Positions 49,214 through 59,565 are shown, counted from the first letter of the stretch. The stretch is 64,000 nucleotides of DNA from Rikenellaceae bacterium (GCA_015060105.1 SUZD01000005.1:62001-126000), one strand, 5' to 3'. Translations and numbers: made by a program. The notes: generated by a model from the sequence alone, not told the origin.

Positions 49214-51296
49214 ACTTTTTATCGCTATGGCTATTTCGGCATTTGCACTCTTCTCGTGTGACGCCCCGAAGGGTGTTGCAACCGACGCCGACATTGCGCC
49301 TGCTATGACCGAGGCCGAGATTGAGGCCGCACAATTTACCCCCGAGGTGATGTGGAAGATGGGTCGCATCGGCTCACACTCGTTGTCGCCCGATGGCACA
49401 ACTCTGCTCTATACCATTACATATTATAATATGGAGGAGAACAAAGGTACGACTGCCGTGTTTGTTCAATCGGCCGAGGGTGGCGAGCGTGTGCGCCTGA
49501 CCGAGAATAGTTGCAACTCGTCGTCGCCTGCGTGGAGTGCCGATGGTGCTACAATCTACTATCTGTGTGACGCTTCGGGCTCGACCCAACTATGGAGTAT
49601 GGCGGCTGACGGAACGGCCAAACAGCAGATGAGCGACATCGAGGGTGGTATCGAGAGTTTTGGCGTTGCTCCTTCGGGCGAGCGCATTTTCTATACCGCA
49701 CAGACCCACGTTAAACCCTTCTGTTCGGGCGAGTTGCACGCCGATATGCCCAAGAGCCAAGCCAAGATTTACGACGACCTTATGGTACGTCACTGGAACT
49801 ATTGGGAGAAGGGCGATTATTCGCACATCTTTGTTGCCGACATCACCGATGGCAAGGTTGGCGAGGGTAAAGACATTCTCGAAGGCGAGCCTTGGGACGC
49901 TCCTATGGCACCCTATTTCGATAGCGCCGAGATTGCGTGGAGCAACTCCGGAAAGAGCCTTGCATATACCTGTAAGAAGTTGGCGGGCAAGGAGTATGCC
50001 GTTTCGACCAACTCCGACATCTATGTCTATGATGTTGCCTCGGGCGTGACAACCAACATCTGCGACGGCCACAACCTTGTGGGATACGACAAATACCCCG
50101 TATGGAGTGCCGATGATAGCCGTATCGCATTTACAAGTATGCGCCGCGATGGCAACGAGTCCGACAAATCGCGCCTTATGGTCTATTCGTTTGCCGACGG
50201 CTCGATTGTGGACCTTACCCGCAACTTCGACTATAATGCCGACAATATTGTATGGGATAGCGAAAATTCTGTGCTGTTTGTTAGTCCTATCGAGGCTACT
50301 CATCAAGTGTGTCGTGCGGACTTGGAGGGCAATGTCGAGGTTATCACTTCGGGCGACCACGACCTCTCGGGTATTTCTCTTGCCGAGGGCCGATGTGTTG
50401 TTTCGAAACAGAGCATTTCGCAGGCAGCCGAACTCAACTTGGTGTCGCTTGCCGATGGCGCACTCACTCCCGTAACTGACGTCAATGCAGCAATTTACGC
50501 CTCGGTTAAGATGGGCGAGGTGCAGAAGTTGTGGATTCCCACAACCGATGGCAAGAAGATGTTGGTTTGGGTTATCCTGCCCCCGAATTTCGATGCTACA
50601 CAGAAGTACCCCGCACTGCTCTATTGCCAAGGCGGACCTCAAAGTGTTGTTGGTGGTTGGAGCTATCGTTGGAACTTCCAACTTATGGCTTCGCAGGGCT
50701 ATATTGTTGTTGCTCCCAACCGTCGTGGTGTTCCCTCGTTTGGTAGCGAGTGGCTCGACCAGATTTCGGGCGACTATTCGGGTCAAAACATCAAAGACCT
50801 GTTGGCTGCAATCGACTATGTTGCAGCAGAGCCCTGGGCCGATGAGGAGCGTTTGGGCTGTGTCGGAGCAAGTTATGGCGGCTATTCGAGCTTCTTCATT
50901 GCGGGCAACCACGATGGTCGTTTCAAAGCCTTCATTGCACACTGCGGAATCTTCAACTTCGAGAGTATGTATGGCTCGACCGAGGAGCTGTTCTTTGTAA
51001 ATAATGACTATGGTGGCACATATTGGAGTAAAGATGCGACGGCTCGTCGTTCGTATGCCAACTCGCCCCACAAGTTTGTCGATAAGTGGGATACCCCGAT
51101 GCTTATCATTACCGGCGAGAAGGACTATCGTGTGCCCTATGCACAGAGCCTCGAAGCCTTTACGGCAGCGCGTATGAAGGGTGTTCCTGCCCGTTTGGTG
51201 TCGTTCGAGAATGAGGCGCACCAAGTGTTCAAACCCCAAAACTCGATGGTGTGGAACCGCGAGTTCTTCGGCTGGTTGGATAAGTATCTAAAATAG
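49200..51296 (+). CDS. S9-family dipeptidyl peptidase (DPP5-like) lipoprotein
   Basis: A 698-aa serine peptidase. The N-terminus has a lipobox (ALFSC, Cys20), so it is probably membrane-attached on the periplasmic side. Residues about 50-440 form a beta-propeller of WD-like blades (SWSPDG-type: SPAWSADGATIYYL, PVWSADDSRIAFT). The alpha/beta-hydrolase domain follows with the nucleophile Ser in GASYGGYSS, Asp in GEKDYRVP and His in NEAHQVF. It resembles DPP5 of Porphyromonas gingivalis, which takes dipeptides from peptide N-termini. It overlaps the NUDIX stop by 14 bp, so it is translationally coupled. Confidence 0.92.
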   Translation: MRNTKLFIAMAISAFALFSCDAPKGVATDADIAPAMTEAEIEAAQFTPEVMWKMGRIGSHSLSPDGTTLLYTITYYNMEENKGTTAVFVQSAEGGERVRLTENSCNSSSPAWSADGATIYYLCDASGSTQLWSMAADGTAKQQMSDIEGGIESFGVAPSGERIFYTAQTHVKPFCSGELHADMPKSQAKIYDDLMVRHWNYWEKGDYSHIFVADITDGKVGEGKDILEGEPWDAPMAPYFDSAEIAWSNSGKSLAYTCKKLAGKEYAVSTNSDIYVYDVASGVTTNICDGHNLVGYDKYPVWSADDSRIAFTSMRRDGNESDKSRLMVYSFADGSIVDLTRNFDYNADNIVWDSENSVLFVSPIEATHQVCRADLEGNVEVITSGDHDLSGISLAEGRCVVSKQSISQAAELNLVSLADGALTPVTDVNAAIYASVKMGEVQKLWIPTTDGKKMLVWVILPPNFDATQKYPALLYCQGGPQSVVGGWSYRWNFQLMASQGYIVVAPNRRGVPSFGSEWLDQISGDYSGQNIKDLLAAIDYVAAEPWADEERLGCVGASYGGYSSFFIAGNHDGRFKAFIAHCGIFNFESMYGSTEELFFVNNDYGGTYWSKDATARRSYANSPHKFVDKWDTPMLIITGEKDYRVPYAQSLEAFTAARMKGVPARLVSFENEAHQVFKPQNSMVWNREFFGWLDKYLK

Positions 51297-51321
51297 GCGC
51301 GACGAAGCCATATAAAAGGTG

Positions 51322-51358
51322 AAACGGCTCCCCTCTGGACTAAGTGAGGGGGCCGTTT
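51322..51358. terminator. Bidirectional terminator
   Basis: AAACGGCTCCCCTC pairs with GAGGGGGCCGTTT (one bulge) over a 10-nt loop. It lies between the convergent S9 peptidase and der genes. Confidence 0.82.
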
Positions 51359-51390
51359 CTGTGTATGCGACTGTGTGCGCAACTTATATC

Positions 51391-52695
51391 TTATTTCTGG
51401 CGGAAGAAAATCTGCATCGGAATACCCGAGAAATCCCAATTCTCGCGAATCTTGTTCTCCAAGAAGCGGCGGTAGTGGTCACGCACATACTGCGGCAGAT
51501 TGACAAAGAATGCAAAGCTCGGAGTCGGACTCGGCAACTGCATTGCATACTTGATTTTGATGAACTTGCCCTTGGTCGAAGGGGGAGGGGTCTGCTCGAT
51601 GATGGGCAAAATGAAGTCGTTGAACTGCGATGTCGGAATGCGACGGTTGCGGTTTTCGTAAACGCGCAATGCAGTTTGCAGAACGTCCATGATGCGTTGT
51701 TTGTTGAGCGCCGAGGTGAAGATGATGGGCACATCGCTGAACGGAGCCAAACGGCTTTCGAGGAACTCGCGCCACTCCTTCATAGTGTTGTTGCCCTTCT
51801 CGACCAAATCCCATTTATTGACCACAATCACGCAACCTTTCTTGTTGCGGACCATAAGGCTGAAAATGTTAAGGTCTTGTGATTCAAGTCCTTGTGCAGC
51901 GTCAATCATCAGAATACAAACATCGCTGCTCTCGATAGCACGAATGGAGCGCATAACCGAGTAGAACTCCAAATCGTCCATCGTTTTTCCCTTCTTACGC
52001 ATACCCGCGGTATCGACCAAATAGAAGTCCATACCGTACTTATTGTATCGGGTGTAAATCGAGTCACGAGTGGTGCCCGCAACCGAGGTCACGATGTGGC
52101 GGTCGGAGCCGAGCAGAGCGTTGGTGAGCGAACTTTTACCAACATTGGGTCGTCCTACGATTGTGATGCGGGGAAGTTGCTCCTCGACAGCCTCCTGCTC
52201 CTCGGAGGGGAGTGCGGCAACGATTGCGTCGAGCAGGTCGCCCGTACCGCTACCCGTCATGGCGCACACCGAGAAGGGGTCGCCCAAGCCGAGTGCGTAG
52301 AACTCGTTCACCGAGAAATATTGTTCGTTGTTATCTACCTTATTTACAGCGAGTAACACTTTCTTGGAGCAACGGCGCAAAATGCCCGCCATCATCTCGT
52401 CAAGGTCGGTGATACCGGTGCCTACTTCGGTCATAAAGAGGATAACATCAGCCTCGTCGATAGCCAACAAAACCTGTTTGCGAATCTCGCCCTCGAACAC
52501 ATCATCGCTACCTACCGAGTAGCCACCAGTGTCGATAATCGAAAATTCGCGTCCACCCCAATCGGTCTTGCCATAATGGCGGTCACGAGTGGTTCCCGCT
52601 ACCGAGTCCACGATGGCTTGGCGGTTGCCGACCAAGCGGTTGAACATTGTGCTTTTGCCCACATTGGGACGTCCGACGATTGCTACGATACTCAT
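51391..52695 (-). CDS. der: GTPase Der (EngA)
   Basis: Double-GTPase for 50S ribosome assembly, 434 aa. G domain 1: [14 protein letters not shown] (about 7-20), DTGG (about 56), NKVD (about 118). G domain 2: [15 protein letters not shown] (about 180), [10 protein letters not shown] (about 225), NKWD (about 292). A C-terminal KH-like domain (about 350-434) binds RNA. It is alone on the minus strand with its own -7/-33 promoter; a terminator separates it from the convergent S9 gene. Confidence 0.98.
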   Translation of the reverse strand: MSIVAIVGRPNVGKSTMFNRLVGNRQAIVDSVAGTTRDRHYGKTDWGGREFSIIDTGGYSVGSDDVFEGEIRKQVLLAIDEADVILFMTEVGTGITDLDEMMAGILRRCSKKVLLAVNKVDNNEQYFSVNEFYALGLGDPFSVCAMTGSGTGDLLDAIVAALPSEEQEAVEEQLPRITIVGRPNVGKSSLTNALLGSDRHIVTSVAGTTRDSIYTRYNKYGMDFYLVDTAGMRKKGKTMDDLEFYSVMRSIRAIESSDVCILMIDAAQGLESQDLNIFSLMVRNKKGCVIVVNKWDLVEKGNNTMKEWREFLESRLAPFSDVPIIFTSALNKQRIMDVLQTALRVYENRNRRIPTSQFNDFILPIIEQTPPPSTKGKFIKIKYAMQLPSPTPSFAFFVNLPQYVRDHYRRFLENKIRENWDFSGIPMQIFFRQK

Positions 52696-52715
52696 AAATC
52701 TCTGATTTTCGACCG

Positions 52716-52745
52716 CAAAGATAAGAAATCATTCGCAAAATTCAA
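52716..52745 (-). promoter_or_regulatory. Predicted der promoter (-7/-33)
   Basis: Minus strand: TATCTTTG (52723-52716) and TTG (52745-52743), spacer 19 nt; 20 bp from the box to the ATG at 52695. Confidence 0.75.
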
Positions 52746-52817
52746 TCCGATTCCGATAAAACACTTGTATTTTGTGGTGTGGCTGTGTGGCGTTTGACTA
52801 AAAATGGGTGGATTTAC

Positions 52818-52848
52818 TTTGTAAATCGGGTGGCAAATATTAACTTTG
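52818..52848 (+). promoter_or_regulatory. Predicted promoter of the PorT-like/nadC operon (-33/-7)
   Basis: TTTG at 52818-52821 and TAACTTTG at 52841-52848, spacer 19 nt, 20 bp before the ATG at 52869. The box lies inside a longer in-frame reading, which fixes 52869 as the likely start. Confidence 0.75.
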
Positions 52849-52868
52849 TCGCATTAAATTTTGAACAA

Positions 52869-53831
52869 ATGAAAGTAAAGACGATTTTTGGTTTGGGGAT
52901 AATGACACTAATGGCAGTCTTGCTGACAAGCAATGTGCAGGCGCAGGTGCGTGGAGAAGTTCAAGGCTTTGGCACGGGCCAAATTCGCAAGGTGCATCAA
53001 CCCGTTAAAGCCCCGACTGCTCCCGATATTGTTACCACCGAGCCCGAACGTAATCCCGAATGGGTGCGCGTTGCCGATATGATGGCTAAATATACACCCC
53101 GTTTCCAATATGGTATCCGAGGCGGTGTCAGCGCGCTCAAATTGAAAAACTCCGAGGAGATGGACGGCAGAGGCCTTGCCGGAGGTATGCTTGCTATCAT
53201 AAATTCGGGTAAGTACATCTATCAGGAGACACCTCGCAAGGAGCGTCAAAATCGTGTCAGTTGGAACCTCTCAGCCTTTGGCCGTTTCAACTTCGGCGGC
53301 GGAATGGGTAACATTCAGTTGGAGTTGAACTATGCCGAAAATCGCTACGAAACGGCTGTTGTAAACCAACGATGGAATCCCGACAAACTTATCTCGACGG
53401 GAACGGTCTATGACCGCAGCCTTAATATCCCGGTGTTGATTGGTTGGAAATACTCTATCTTCCGAATGTACCTCGGCCCCTCGTTCCGTGTTTATACCAA
53501 CTTCAAAACACACAATATGGGTGAGGCCGATTTTAAGGACGAGGACGGCGTAATGCAACGAGTGCCTGTCAATGTTGCCAATATCAATATCGACCCCAAT
53601 GACGCCGGTAAGTTCGAGGACATCGCGTTGCAGTATATCAAGATGAAACACCCGTGGTTCCGTTTTGCGTGCGGTGTGTCGTTCGAGTTTTCGAAAGTTG
53701 TTATCGATGCTCGTTACACCACTTCGTTCCGCGCAGCTCAACAAGAGTATTACAGCTTTGGTAACCCCAACCCCATTGTCTATGATTTGACAATGCACAA
53801 CTTCGAGTTTTCGGTCGGCGTTATGTTTTAG
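52869..53831 (+). CDS. PorT-like outer-membrane beta-barrel protein
   Basis: A 320-aa exported protein starting at ATG 52869 (MKVKTIFGLGIM), with signal peptide to about AQAQ (26). The mature part from residue 75 has alternating beta strands with aromatic girdles (FQYGIRGGVSALKL, WNLSAFGRFNFGG, LNIPVLIGWKYSIF, MYLGPSFRVYTN) and ends in FSVGVMF, a barrel C-terminal signature. It resembles the outer_beta_barrel/PorT group in Bacteroidota, which includes type IX secretion components; whether it serves that system cannot be said. It is the first gene of the run to nadC and DPP IV (42-bp gap). Confidence 0.78.
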   Translation: MKVKTIFGLGIMTLMAVLLTSNVQAQVRGEVQGFGTGQIRKVHQPVKAPTAPDIVTTEPERNPEWVRVADMMAKYTPRFQYGIRGGVSALKLKNSEEMDGRGLAGGMLAIINSGKYIYQETPRKERQNRVSWNLSAFGRFNFGGGMGNIQLELNYAENRYETAVVNQRWNPDKLISTGTVYDRSLNIPVLIGWKYSIFRMYLGPSFRVYTNFKTHNMGEADFKDEDGVMQRVPVNVANINIDPNDAGKFEDIALQYIKMKHPWFRFACGVSFEFSKVVIDARYTTSFRAAQQEYYSFGNPNPIVYDLTMHNFEFSVGVMF

Positions 53832-53873
53832 CCCGACAACCAAGTAATTCTGAAAATTAAACAAAGAAAAGAT

Positions 53874-54728
53874 ATGAAACCCGAGTACAAAACATTTGTA
53901 GAAGAACTGATTGAACTTGCAATCCGCGAGGATATTGGCGATGGCGACCACACCTCTTTGGCGAGTGTGCCCGAGAGCACCCGAGGCCGTATGCGTCTGT
54001 TGGTTAAACAGCCCGGAATCTTGGCCGGTGTCGAGATTGCCGAGATGGTATTCCGCCGTTTGGACTCGGAGGTCACTTTCGAGAAGGTGCTCGAAGATGG
54101 CGCGCGCGTTGAGCCGGGCGATGTGGCTTTCTATGTCGAGGGCAAGGAGCGTACAATGTTGCAAGCCGAGCGTATCGTGCTCAACATTATGCAACGAATG
54201 ACGGGCGTGGCAACACAGACCGCCAAATATGTGGAGCGTATCGCAGGAACGGGTTGCCGTGTGCTCGATACCCGCAAAACAACCCCCGGTATGCGTGTGT
54301 TGGATAAGATGGCTGTCAAGATTGGTGGCGGCGAGAACCACCGTATCGGTCTGTTTGATATGGTGCTGCTCAAAGATAATCACATCGACTTCTGTGGCGG
54401 TGTGGCAAAGGCTATCCGTCAGGTGCACGCCTATCTTGCCGAAAAGGGTAAGAAACTCCCCATCGAGGTTGAGGTGCGCACTATGGAGGACATTGACGAG
54501 GCGTTGGGCGTTGGCGGTATCGACCGCATTATGCTCGATAACTTCTCGGTGGAGCAAACTCGTGAGGCAGTTGCCAAGATTGGCGGTCGTGTCGAGGTTG
54601 AGTCGTCGGGCGGTATCACCTTCGATACTATCCGCGACTATGCAGAGTGCGGTGTCGATTTCATCTCGGTAGGTGCACTCACTCACCAAATTAAAAGTGT
54701 CGATTTGAGCCTTAAAGCGTGTGAATAA
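53874..54728 (+). CDS. nadC: Nicotinate-nucleotide pyrophosphorylase (carboxylating)
   Basis: Quinolinate phosphoribosyltransferase of de novo NAD synthesis. 284 aa. The N-terminal domain contains REDIGDGDHTS (about 18-28); the barrel has the PRPP/quinolinate-binding segments ERIVLNIMQRMTGVAT, LDTRKTTPGMR (about 138-148), KIGGGENHRIGL (about 156-167) and LKDNHI, and the C-terminal VESSGGI and DFISVGALTH. nadA and nadB are not adjacent. Its stop overlaps the start of the DPP IV gene (TAATG). Confidence 0.97.
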   Translation: MKPEYKTFVEELIELAIREDIGDGDHTSLASVPESTRGRMRLLVKQPGILAGVEIAEMVFRRLDSEVTFEKVLEDGARVEPGDVAFYVEGKERTMLQAERIVLNIMQRMTGVATQTAKYVERIAGTGCRVLDTRKTTPGMRVLDKMAVKIGGGENHRIGLFDMVLLKDNHIDFCGGVAKAIRQVHAYLAEKGKKLPIEVEVRTMEDIDEALGVGGIDRIMLDNFSVEQTREAVAKIGGRVEVESSGGITFDTIRDYAECGVDFISVGALTHQIKSVDLSLKACE

Positions 54729-56848
54729 TGAGAAAAGCGATTCTGTTTCTGGCAGTAATGTTGTGTAGCGTGGGCGAGATGTGGGCAAAGTTTACTTATG
54801 ACGATATTGCTCGTGGCAAGTTTGCGCAACGAAGCGTCTATGGCGTTCGCTCGATGGCCGATGGTGAGCACTACACCTCGTCGAAGGGCGGACAAATCAT
54901 CAAATATGCCTACGAGGACGGCTCGGTGGTGGATACCCTCTATCGTGGAGGTATTCCCTTCTCGTCGTATGCGCTTATCGAGGGCGAGAGCAAAATCCTG
55001 CTCGAAAGCGACGCTCGATACATCTATCGCCGTTCACATACTGCGCGCTATTGGTTGTACGACATCGCTGCGGGCACAACGACCGAACTTATCCCCGAGG
55101 TTGAGGGCAAACGCGATTTGAGTATTGCCGCAGGGCGTGTGGCTTTTGCCGCAAACAACAACCTCTATGTCTATACGCTCGATGGTCAGAAACTTTTTGA
55201 GACGACCGACGGACTTTTCAACCACATAATTAACGGCACAACCGATTGGGTATATGAGGAGGAGTTCGGCTTTACCAAAGCCTATGCCTTGTCGGCCGAT
55301 GGTAGCAAGGTGGCGTGGATTCGTTTCGACGAGAGCGATGTGAGAGAGTATCATATGAACCGCTTCGATGGAGAGTTGTACCCGACTGTCTATTCGTTCA
55401 AATACCCCAAGGCAGGCGAGAAGAACTCGGTTGTCGAACTGCTGGTTGCTGACGTTGCCACAGGCGTGGTTACCCGTATGGATAAGGGTGCCGACACCGA
55501 ATACATTGCGCGTCTGGGTTGGACCCCCTCGGGCGAACTCTACTTCTTTGCTTTGAACCGCCTGCAAAACCGCTTCGAGGTTATGTTGGCACGCGAGAGC
55601 GAGAGCTGCGCAATCTATACCGAAACATCGCCCCGATATATCGACCGCGTTGATGACGGAACGGTGCGTTTCCTTGCCGATGGCGACCAATTTATCGTGC
55701 AGAACGAAACGGCAACGGGCTATTCGCACCTCTACCTTTACAGCATAAGCAAAGGTTTTCTGAATGCCATTACCAGCGGCGAGTGGGAGGTTACGGCGGT
55801 TAATGCCATCACCAAAGACCGCATATATTACACCTCGACCGAGGGCGGTATGGGCTCGATGACTCGCGGTTTCCATAGCGTGAAACTTAATGGCAAGGGC
55901 AAAAAGACTATCCTTGCTCCGAAAGGTATGTACTCGGTGGCTGCGGGTAACGGAATGAAATACTTTTTGAGTTATTATACCGACGCCACAACACCCAATG
56001 TTGTGACTCTGCATAAGGGCTCTGGCGAGGTTATTCGCGTGTTGGAGGATAATGCGAAACTGCGTCAGATGATTGCCGACGAGAAGATTCCTTGCAAGCA
56101 ACCGTTCAGCTTTACCCCCGAGGGCGCAGACTACTCGCTGTGCGGCTATCTGAAATTGCCCGTCGATTTCGACCCCAACAAGAAATATCCCGTGCTGATG
56201 ACACAATATAGCGGCCCTGGCTCGCAACAAGTGACCAATTCGTGGGGTATCGGCTGGGAAGATGTGCTGGTACAAGAGGGCTATGTGGTGGCTTGTGTCG
56301 ATGGCCGAGGAACGGGCTATCGTGGCGAGGAGTTCAAGAAATGCACCTATCGCAACCTGGGTAAGTTGGAGGTCGAGGACCAAATCGCTACCGCCAAATA
56401 CCTTGCTGCTAATAAGCAATGGGTTGATGCCGAGCGTATCGGAATCTATGGTTGGAGTTTCGGAGGCTTTATGGCCCTGAACTGTATCCTCAAAGGTGCC
56501 GATGTGTTCAAAATGGCGATTGCCGTTGCTCCCGTTACCTCGTGGCGCTACTACGATACCATCTACACCGAGGTCTATAACGGACTGCCCCAAGACAATG
56601 CCGAGGGTTATGACGACCCCTCGCCAATCAACCACGCCGCAAAACTTCGTGGCAAACTGCTCCTTATTCACGGCTCGGCTGACGATAATGTACACCCTCA
56701 AAACGCTATCGAGATGGTGCGTGCATTGGCGGCTGCGGGCAAGCAGTTCGATATGATGTACTATCCCGATGCCAATCATAGTATGGCTCCGGCGCACGGT
56801 CACCATATCCGTCGCAAAATGGTGGAATATACACTCCAAAACCTCTAA
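54728..56848 (+). CDS. Dipeptidyl peptidase IV-type S9 peptidase
   Basis: A 706-aa exported exopeptidase (signal peptide about 1-20, MRKAILFLAVMLCSVGEMWA) that removes X-Pro or X-Ala dipeptides. The beta-propeller covers about 40-470 and carries the substrate-amine-binding Glu pair in DWVYEEEFGF (about 175-184). The hydrolase domain has the nucleophile in GWSFGGFMAL (DPP IV consensus GWSYGGY), Asp in GSADDNVHPQNA and His in PDANHSM. It is the second S9 peptidase in the window and is translationally coupled to nadC, an odd functional pairing. Confidence 0.94.
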   Translation: MRKAILFLAVMLCSVGEMWAKFTYDDIARGKFAQRSVYGVRSMADGEHYTSSKGGQIIKYAYEDGSVVDTLYRGGIPFSSYALIEGESKILLESDARYIYRRSHTARYWLYDIAAGTTTELIPEVEGKRDLSIAAGRVAFAANNNLYVYTLDGQKLFETTDGLFNHIINGTTDWVYEEEFGFTKAYALSADGSKVAWIRFDESDVREYHMNRFDGELYPTVYSFKYPKAGEKNSVVELLVADVATGVVTRMDKGADTEYIARLGWTPSGELYFFALNRLQNRFEVMLARESESCAIYTETSPRYIDRVDDGTVRFLADGDQFIVQNETATGYSHLYLYSISKGFLNAITSGEWEVTAVNAITKDRIYYTSTEGGMGSMTRGFHSVKLNGKGKKTILAPKGMYSVAAGNGMKYFLSYYTDATTPNVVTLHKGSGEVIRVLEDNAKLRQMIADEKIPCKQPFSFTPEGADYSLCGYLKLPVDFDPNKKYPVLMTQYSGPGSQQVTNSWGIGWEDVLVQEGYVVACVDGRGTGYRGEEFKKCTYRNLGKLEVEDQIATAKYLAANKQWVDAERIGIYGWSFGGFMALNCILKGADVFKMAIAVAPVTSWRYYDTIYTEVYNGLPQDNAEGYDDPSPINHAAKLRGKLLLIHGSADDNVHPQNAIEMVRALAAAGKQFDMMYYPDANHSMAPAHGHHIRRKMVEYTLQNL

Positions 56849-56920
56849 CGACCAACACCAACAACACATACGAAAACAGAACTGAAAACGGGGAGACAAG
56901 AAAAACGAGAAAAAAGAAAA

Positions 56921-59443
56921 ATGTTTAAGAGAGTATTACTCGTAGCGACACTTTTGGTGTGCAGCGTTGCAACCCCAAGTTTTGCAACGCCAAATGTGGC
57001 CTCCCTTGCCGCAATCTCCACACAACAACGCCCCTCGGTTACGGGACGAGTTCTTGATAAGAGCGGCAACCCCATTCCCTATGCCAATGTCAGTGTGCGT
57101 AAAGCCTCGGGCGAGGTGGTCGCATCGGTTGGAACAATCAGTGATGATAAGGGTGCGTTTGCGCTCAAAACCCTGCCTTCGGGCGACTATGTGGTTGTGG
57201 TGGCATTCCTCGGCTATCAAACCGTCGAGAAACCCATTGTGTCGAGTGGCAAGACCGTTGCTTTGGGCGACATAGTCTTGCAGGAGGACGCACAGGCTAT
57301 CGACAAGGTCGAAGTTACGGGTATGCGCTCGCAAATGCAGTTCGATATCGATAAGCGAGTGTTCAATGTCGATCAGAACATTGCCGCTACGGGTGGCTCG
57401 GCAAGCGACATTCTCAACAATATCCCCTCGGTTGAGGTCGATGGCGATGGCGAGGTCAGCCTGCGAGGCAACTCGTCGGTAACGGTGTGGATTAACGGCA
57501 AGGAGTCGGGTATCACAGCCGATAACCGCGCCCAAATCCTCGAACAAATGCCTGCCGAGTCAATCGAGAAAATCGAGGTTATAACCAACCCCTCGGCAAA
57601 ATTCAGCCCCGAGGGAACGTCGGGTATCATCAATATCGTGCTCAAAGAGAATCGCGCAGCTGGTTACTATGGTGGTGTGCAAGCGTCGATAGACTCGCGT
57701 TTGGGTGCTAATGTCGGCGGTAATATCAATTATAGCAGTCAGATTGTCGATTTCTATGTCAATCTGGGCTATCGTCGCCACGTTCGAACAAGCGGCTCGA
57801 CTACCAAACGCAAAAACCTTGATGCCGATGGCAACGAACTCTCCTATCTGAATACTGTCGAAGAGGGCGGTGGCGCTGGTAATAACGGCTTTGCCCGTGT
57901 AGGCGCAACTTTCCACGTAACCAAGAAAGATGACCTCGGTTTTGCCGGTTTTGGTATGTTGGGCGGACGAGCCAACGAAGAGAGTGTTGAGTATGCGGGT
58001 AATGTCCCGGGCTCATACCTGACGGCCCTTCGCACAACTGATGGACGAAACAAGATGCGCGGCGGACACCTCGAACTGAACTATCGCCACAAATTCGGCA
58101 CAGACCACACTCTCGACGCTATTGCGGCGTATGATGTGTGGAGTATGGAGAACAGCAACGACTATTCGCAGTTGTCGTACCGCGCGATTGACACCACGCG
58201 CTCCTACCAACGCCAACATAGCAAGATGAAGAATGGCGGTTGGACACTCCAACTCGACTACCTCAATAAACTCAACGAGAATAATCGAATCGAGGCGGGA
58301 TATAAAGGTACGCTCAACAGCGACAATAGCCCAGCCGAGTACTATTCGGGCGAGAGCATTGACGCACTGACTCCGCTCTACGCGCTCTACAACAACTATA
58401 ACTACAAACAGGATATCCACGCCCTCTATTTCAACTATGCGGGCAAGACCAACTTCCGAGGCGCGCTTCGCAGTATCGGCTATCAGTTGGGTGTGCGTGG
58501 CGAATATACCTCGATGCGTACACGCTCCTATGGCCATAACCCCGCACCCGAGCAGATGGCGTGGTTCTCGAAGGACTATTTCCGATTGTTCCCGAGCGCA
58601 TTTTTGTCGTTCTCGTTCCGAGGCGACCACGAGTTGCAGGTCAATTATACCCGCCGTATCGAGCGACCCCGAGGCCACCAACTCAACTCGTTCCGCAATA
58701 TGAGCGACTCGACAAACATCTCGTATGGTAACCCCTACCTCGACCCGCAAAATGCCAATGCTTTCGAGGTAAACTATATCAAGAGTTGGGAAAATCATGT
58801 GTTGTCGGTGTCGGCATATTATCGCTCGACCGACGATGTTATTCAGCGCATCAACTATCTCGATGGCGATGTGATGATGAGTACCTTTGCCAATGTTACT
58901 CGTCGTGAGGCCGCCGGTGTCGAACTCGTGTCGAAGAACAAGTTGTGGAAGTGCCTGGATTTGACCACCACCGTCAATCTCTACTATTCGAGTATGTCGG
59001 GATTTGAGTATATCCCGTACGCCGGAGCAACAGCCATTACAGGCAAGGGTAATAGCAGTTTTGCGTGGGACGCGCGTCTGGTTGCCAATGTTATTCTTCC
59101 CAAAGGTTTCTCGATTCAGGTTACGGGCGGATATAACTCGCGCAGGGTGTCGGCACAAGGTTACTCTTTGGGTAACTACTTCGTCGATGCAGGTATTCGC
59201 AAATCGTTCGATAAATGGTCGTTGGCTCTTAACTGCCGCGACATCTTTAACTCGCGTGGTCGTCGCAACATAACCGAGGGTGTCGGCTTCTATCAAACCT
59301 CGGAGCGCTGGTGGGGTGGCCGTCGCTTCCGCTTGACCGCATCGTACTCGTTTGGAAATATGAAACCCGTGCGCCCCAAAAACAACAATAATGCTTCAAT
59401 GGAGAGCAATATGGGGGATATGGGAGGATACGGCGAGGAGTAG
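56921..59443 (+). CDS. TonB-dependent receptor-like outer-membrane protein (OMP_b-brl type)
   Basis: An 840-aa outer-membrane protein. Signal peptide about 1-23; a carboxypeptidase-regulatory-like Ig domain at about 38-125 (TGRVLDKSGNPIPYANVSV, YVVVVAFLGYQTVEKP); a plug-like domain at about 135-235 (NIPSVEVDGDGEVSLRGN, IEVITNPSAKFSPEG); then a large barrel with many aromatic strands. This is the architecture of the OMP_b-brl_3 group of TonB-type receptors; no SusD partner follows. The last strands (FRLTASYSFGNM) precede a Asn/Met/Gly-rich tail. The ligand is unknown. It starts 72 bp after DPP IV; its stop abuts the repeat element at 59444. Confidence 0.88.
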   Translation: MFKRVLLVATLLVCSVATPSFATPNVASLAAISTQQRPSVTGRVLDKSGNPIPYANVSVRKASGEVVASVGTISDDKGAFALKTLPSGDYVVVVAFLGYQTVEKPIVSSGKTVALGDIVLQEDAQAIDKVEVTGMRSQMQFDIDKRVFNVDQNIAATGGSASDILNNIPSVEVDGDGEVSLRGNSSVTVWINGKESGITADNRAQILEQMPAESIEKIEVITNPSAKFSPEGTSGIINIVLKENRAAGYYGGVQASIDSRLGANVGGNINYSSQIVDFYVNLGYRRHVRTSGSTTKRKNLDADGNELSYLNTVEEGGGAGNNGFARVGATFHVTKKDDLGFAGFGMLGGRANEESVEYAGNVPGSYLTALRTTDGRNKMRGGHLELNYRHKFGTDHTLDAIAAYDVWSMENSNDYSQLSYRAIDTTRSYQRQHSKMKNGGWTLQLDYLNKLNENNRIEAGYKGTLNSDNSPAEYYSGESIDALTPLYALYNNYNYKQDIHALYFNYAGKTNFRGALRSIGYQLGVRGEYTSMRTRSYGHNPAPEQMAWFSKDYFRLFPSAFLSFSFRGDHELQVNYTRRIERPRGHQLNSFRNMSDSTNISYGNPYLDPQNANAFEVNYIKSWENHVLSVSAYYRSTDDVIQRINYLDGDVMMSTFANVTRREAAGVELVSKNKLWKCLDLTTTVNLYYSSMSGFEYIPYAGATAITGKGNSSFAWDARLVANVILPKGFSIQVTGGYNSRRVSAQGYSLGNYFVDAGIRKSFDKWSLALNCRDIFNSRGRRNITEGVGFYQTSERWWGGRRFRLTASYSFGNMKPVRPKNNNNASMESNMGDMGGYGEE

Positions 59444-59565
59444 CGAAGTTGTATAACAAGGTGATTTCTGCGTTACGCTCGCTCCTCAAATGCTCACATA
59501 CGCTGAGTATGCTGCGCTTTGAGTCACATCGCAAGCCTTGAACTCCCTCTTGTTATACAACTTCG
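59444..59565. repeat. 122-bp element bounded by perfect 17-bp inverted repeats
   Basis: CGAAGTTGTATAACAAG (59444-59460) is exactly inverted at 59549-59565. The interior contains further pairing (CTCAAA with TTTGAG at about 59485 and 59518; CATAC with GTATG around a GCTGA loop). It begins one base after the stop codon of the receptor gene. It looks like a REP/MITE-type non-coding element or a complex terminator; no transposase is present. No obvious target-site duplication was found by eye. Confidence 0.75.

Noticed and set aside
59444-59565. Interpretation of the 17-bp inverted repeat as a phage attachment site or IS end
   Set aside because: No integrase or transposase is nearby and no target duplication is seen; a non-coding repeat element is the simpler description.
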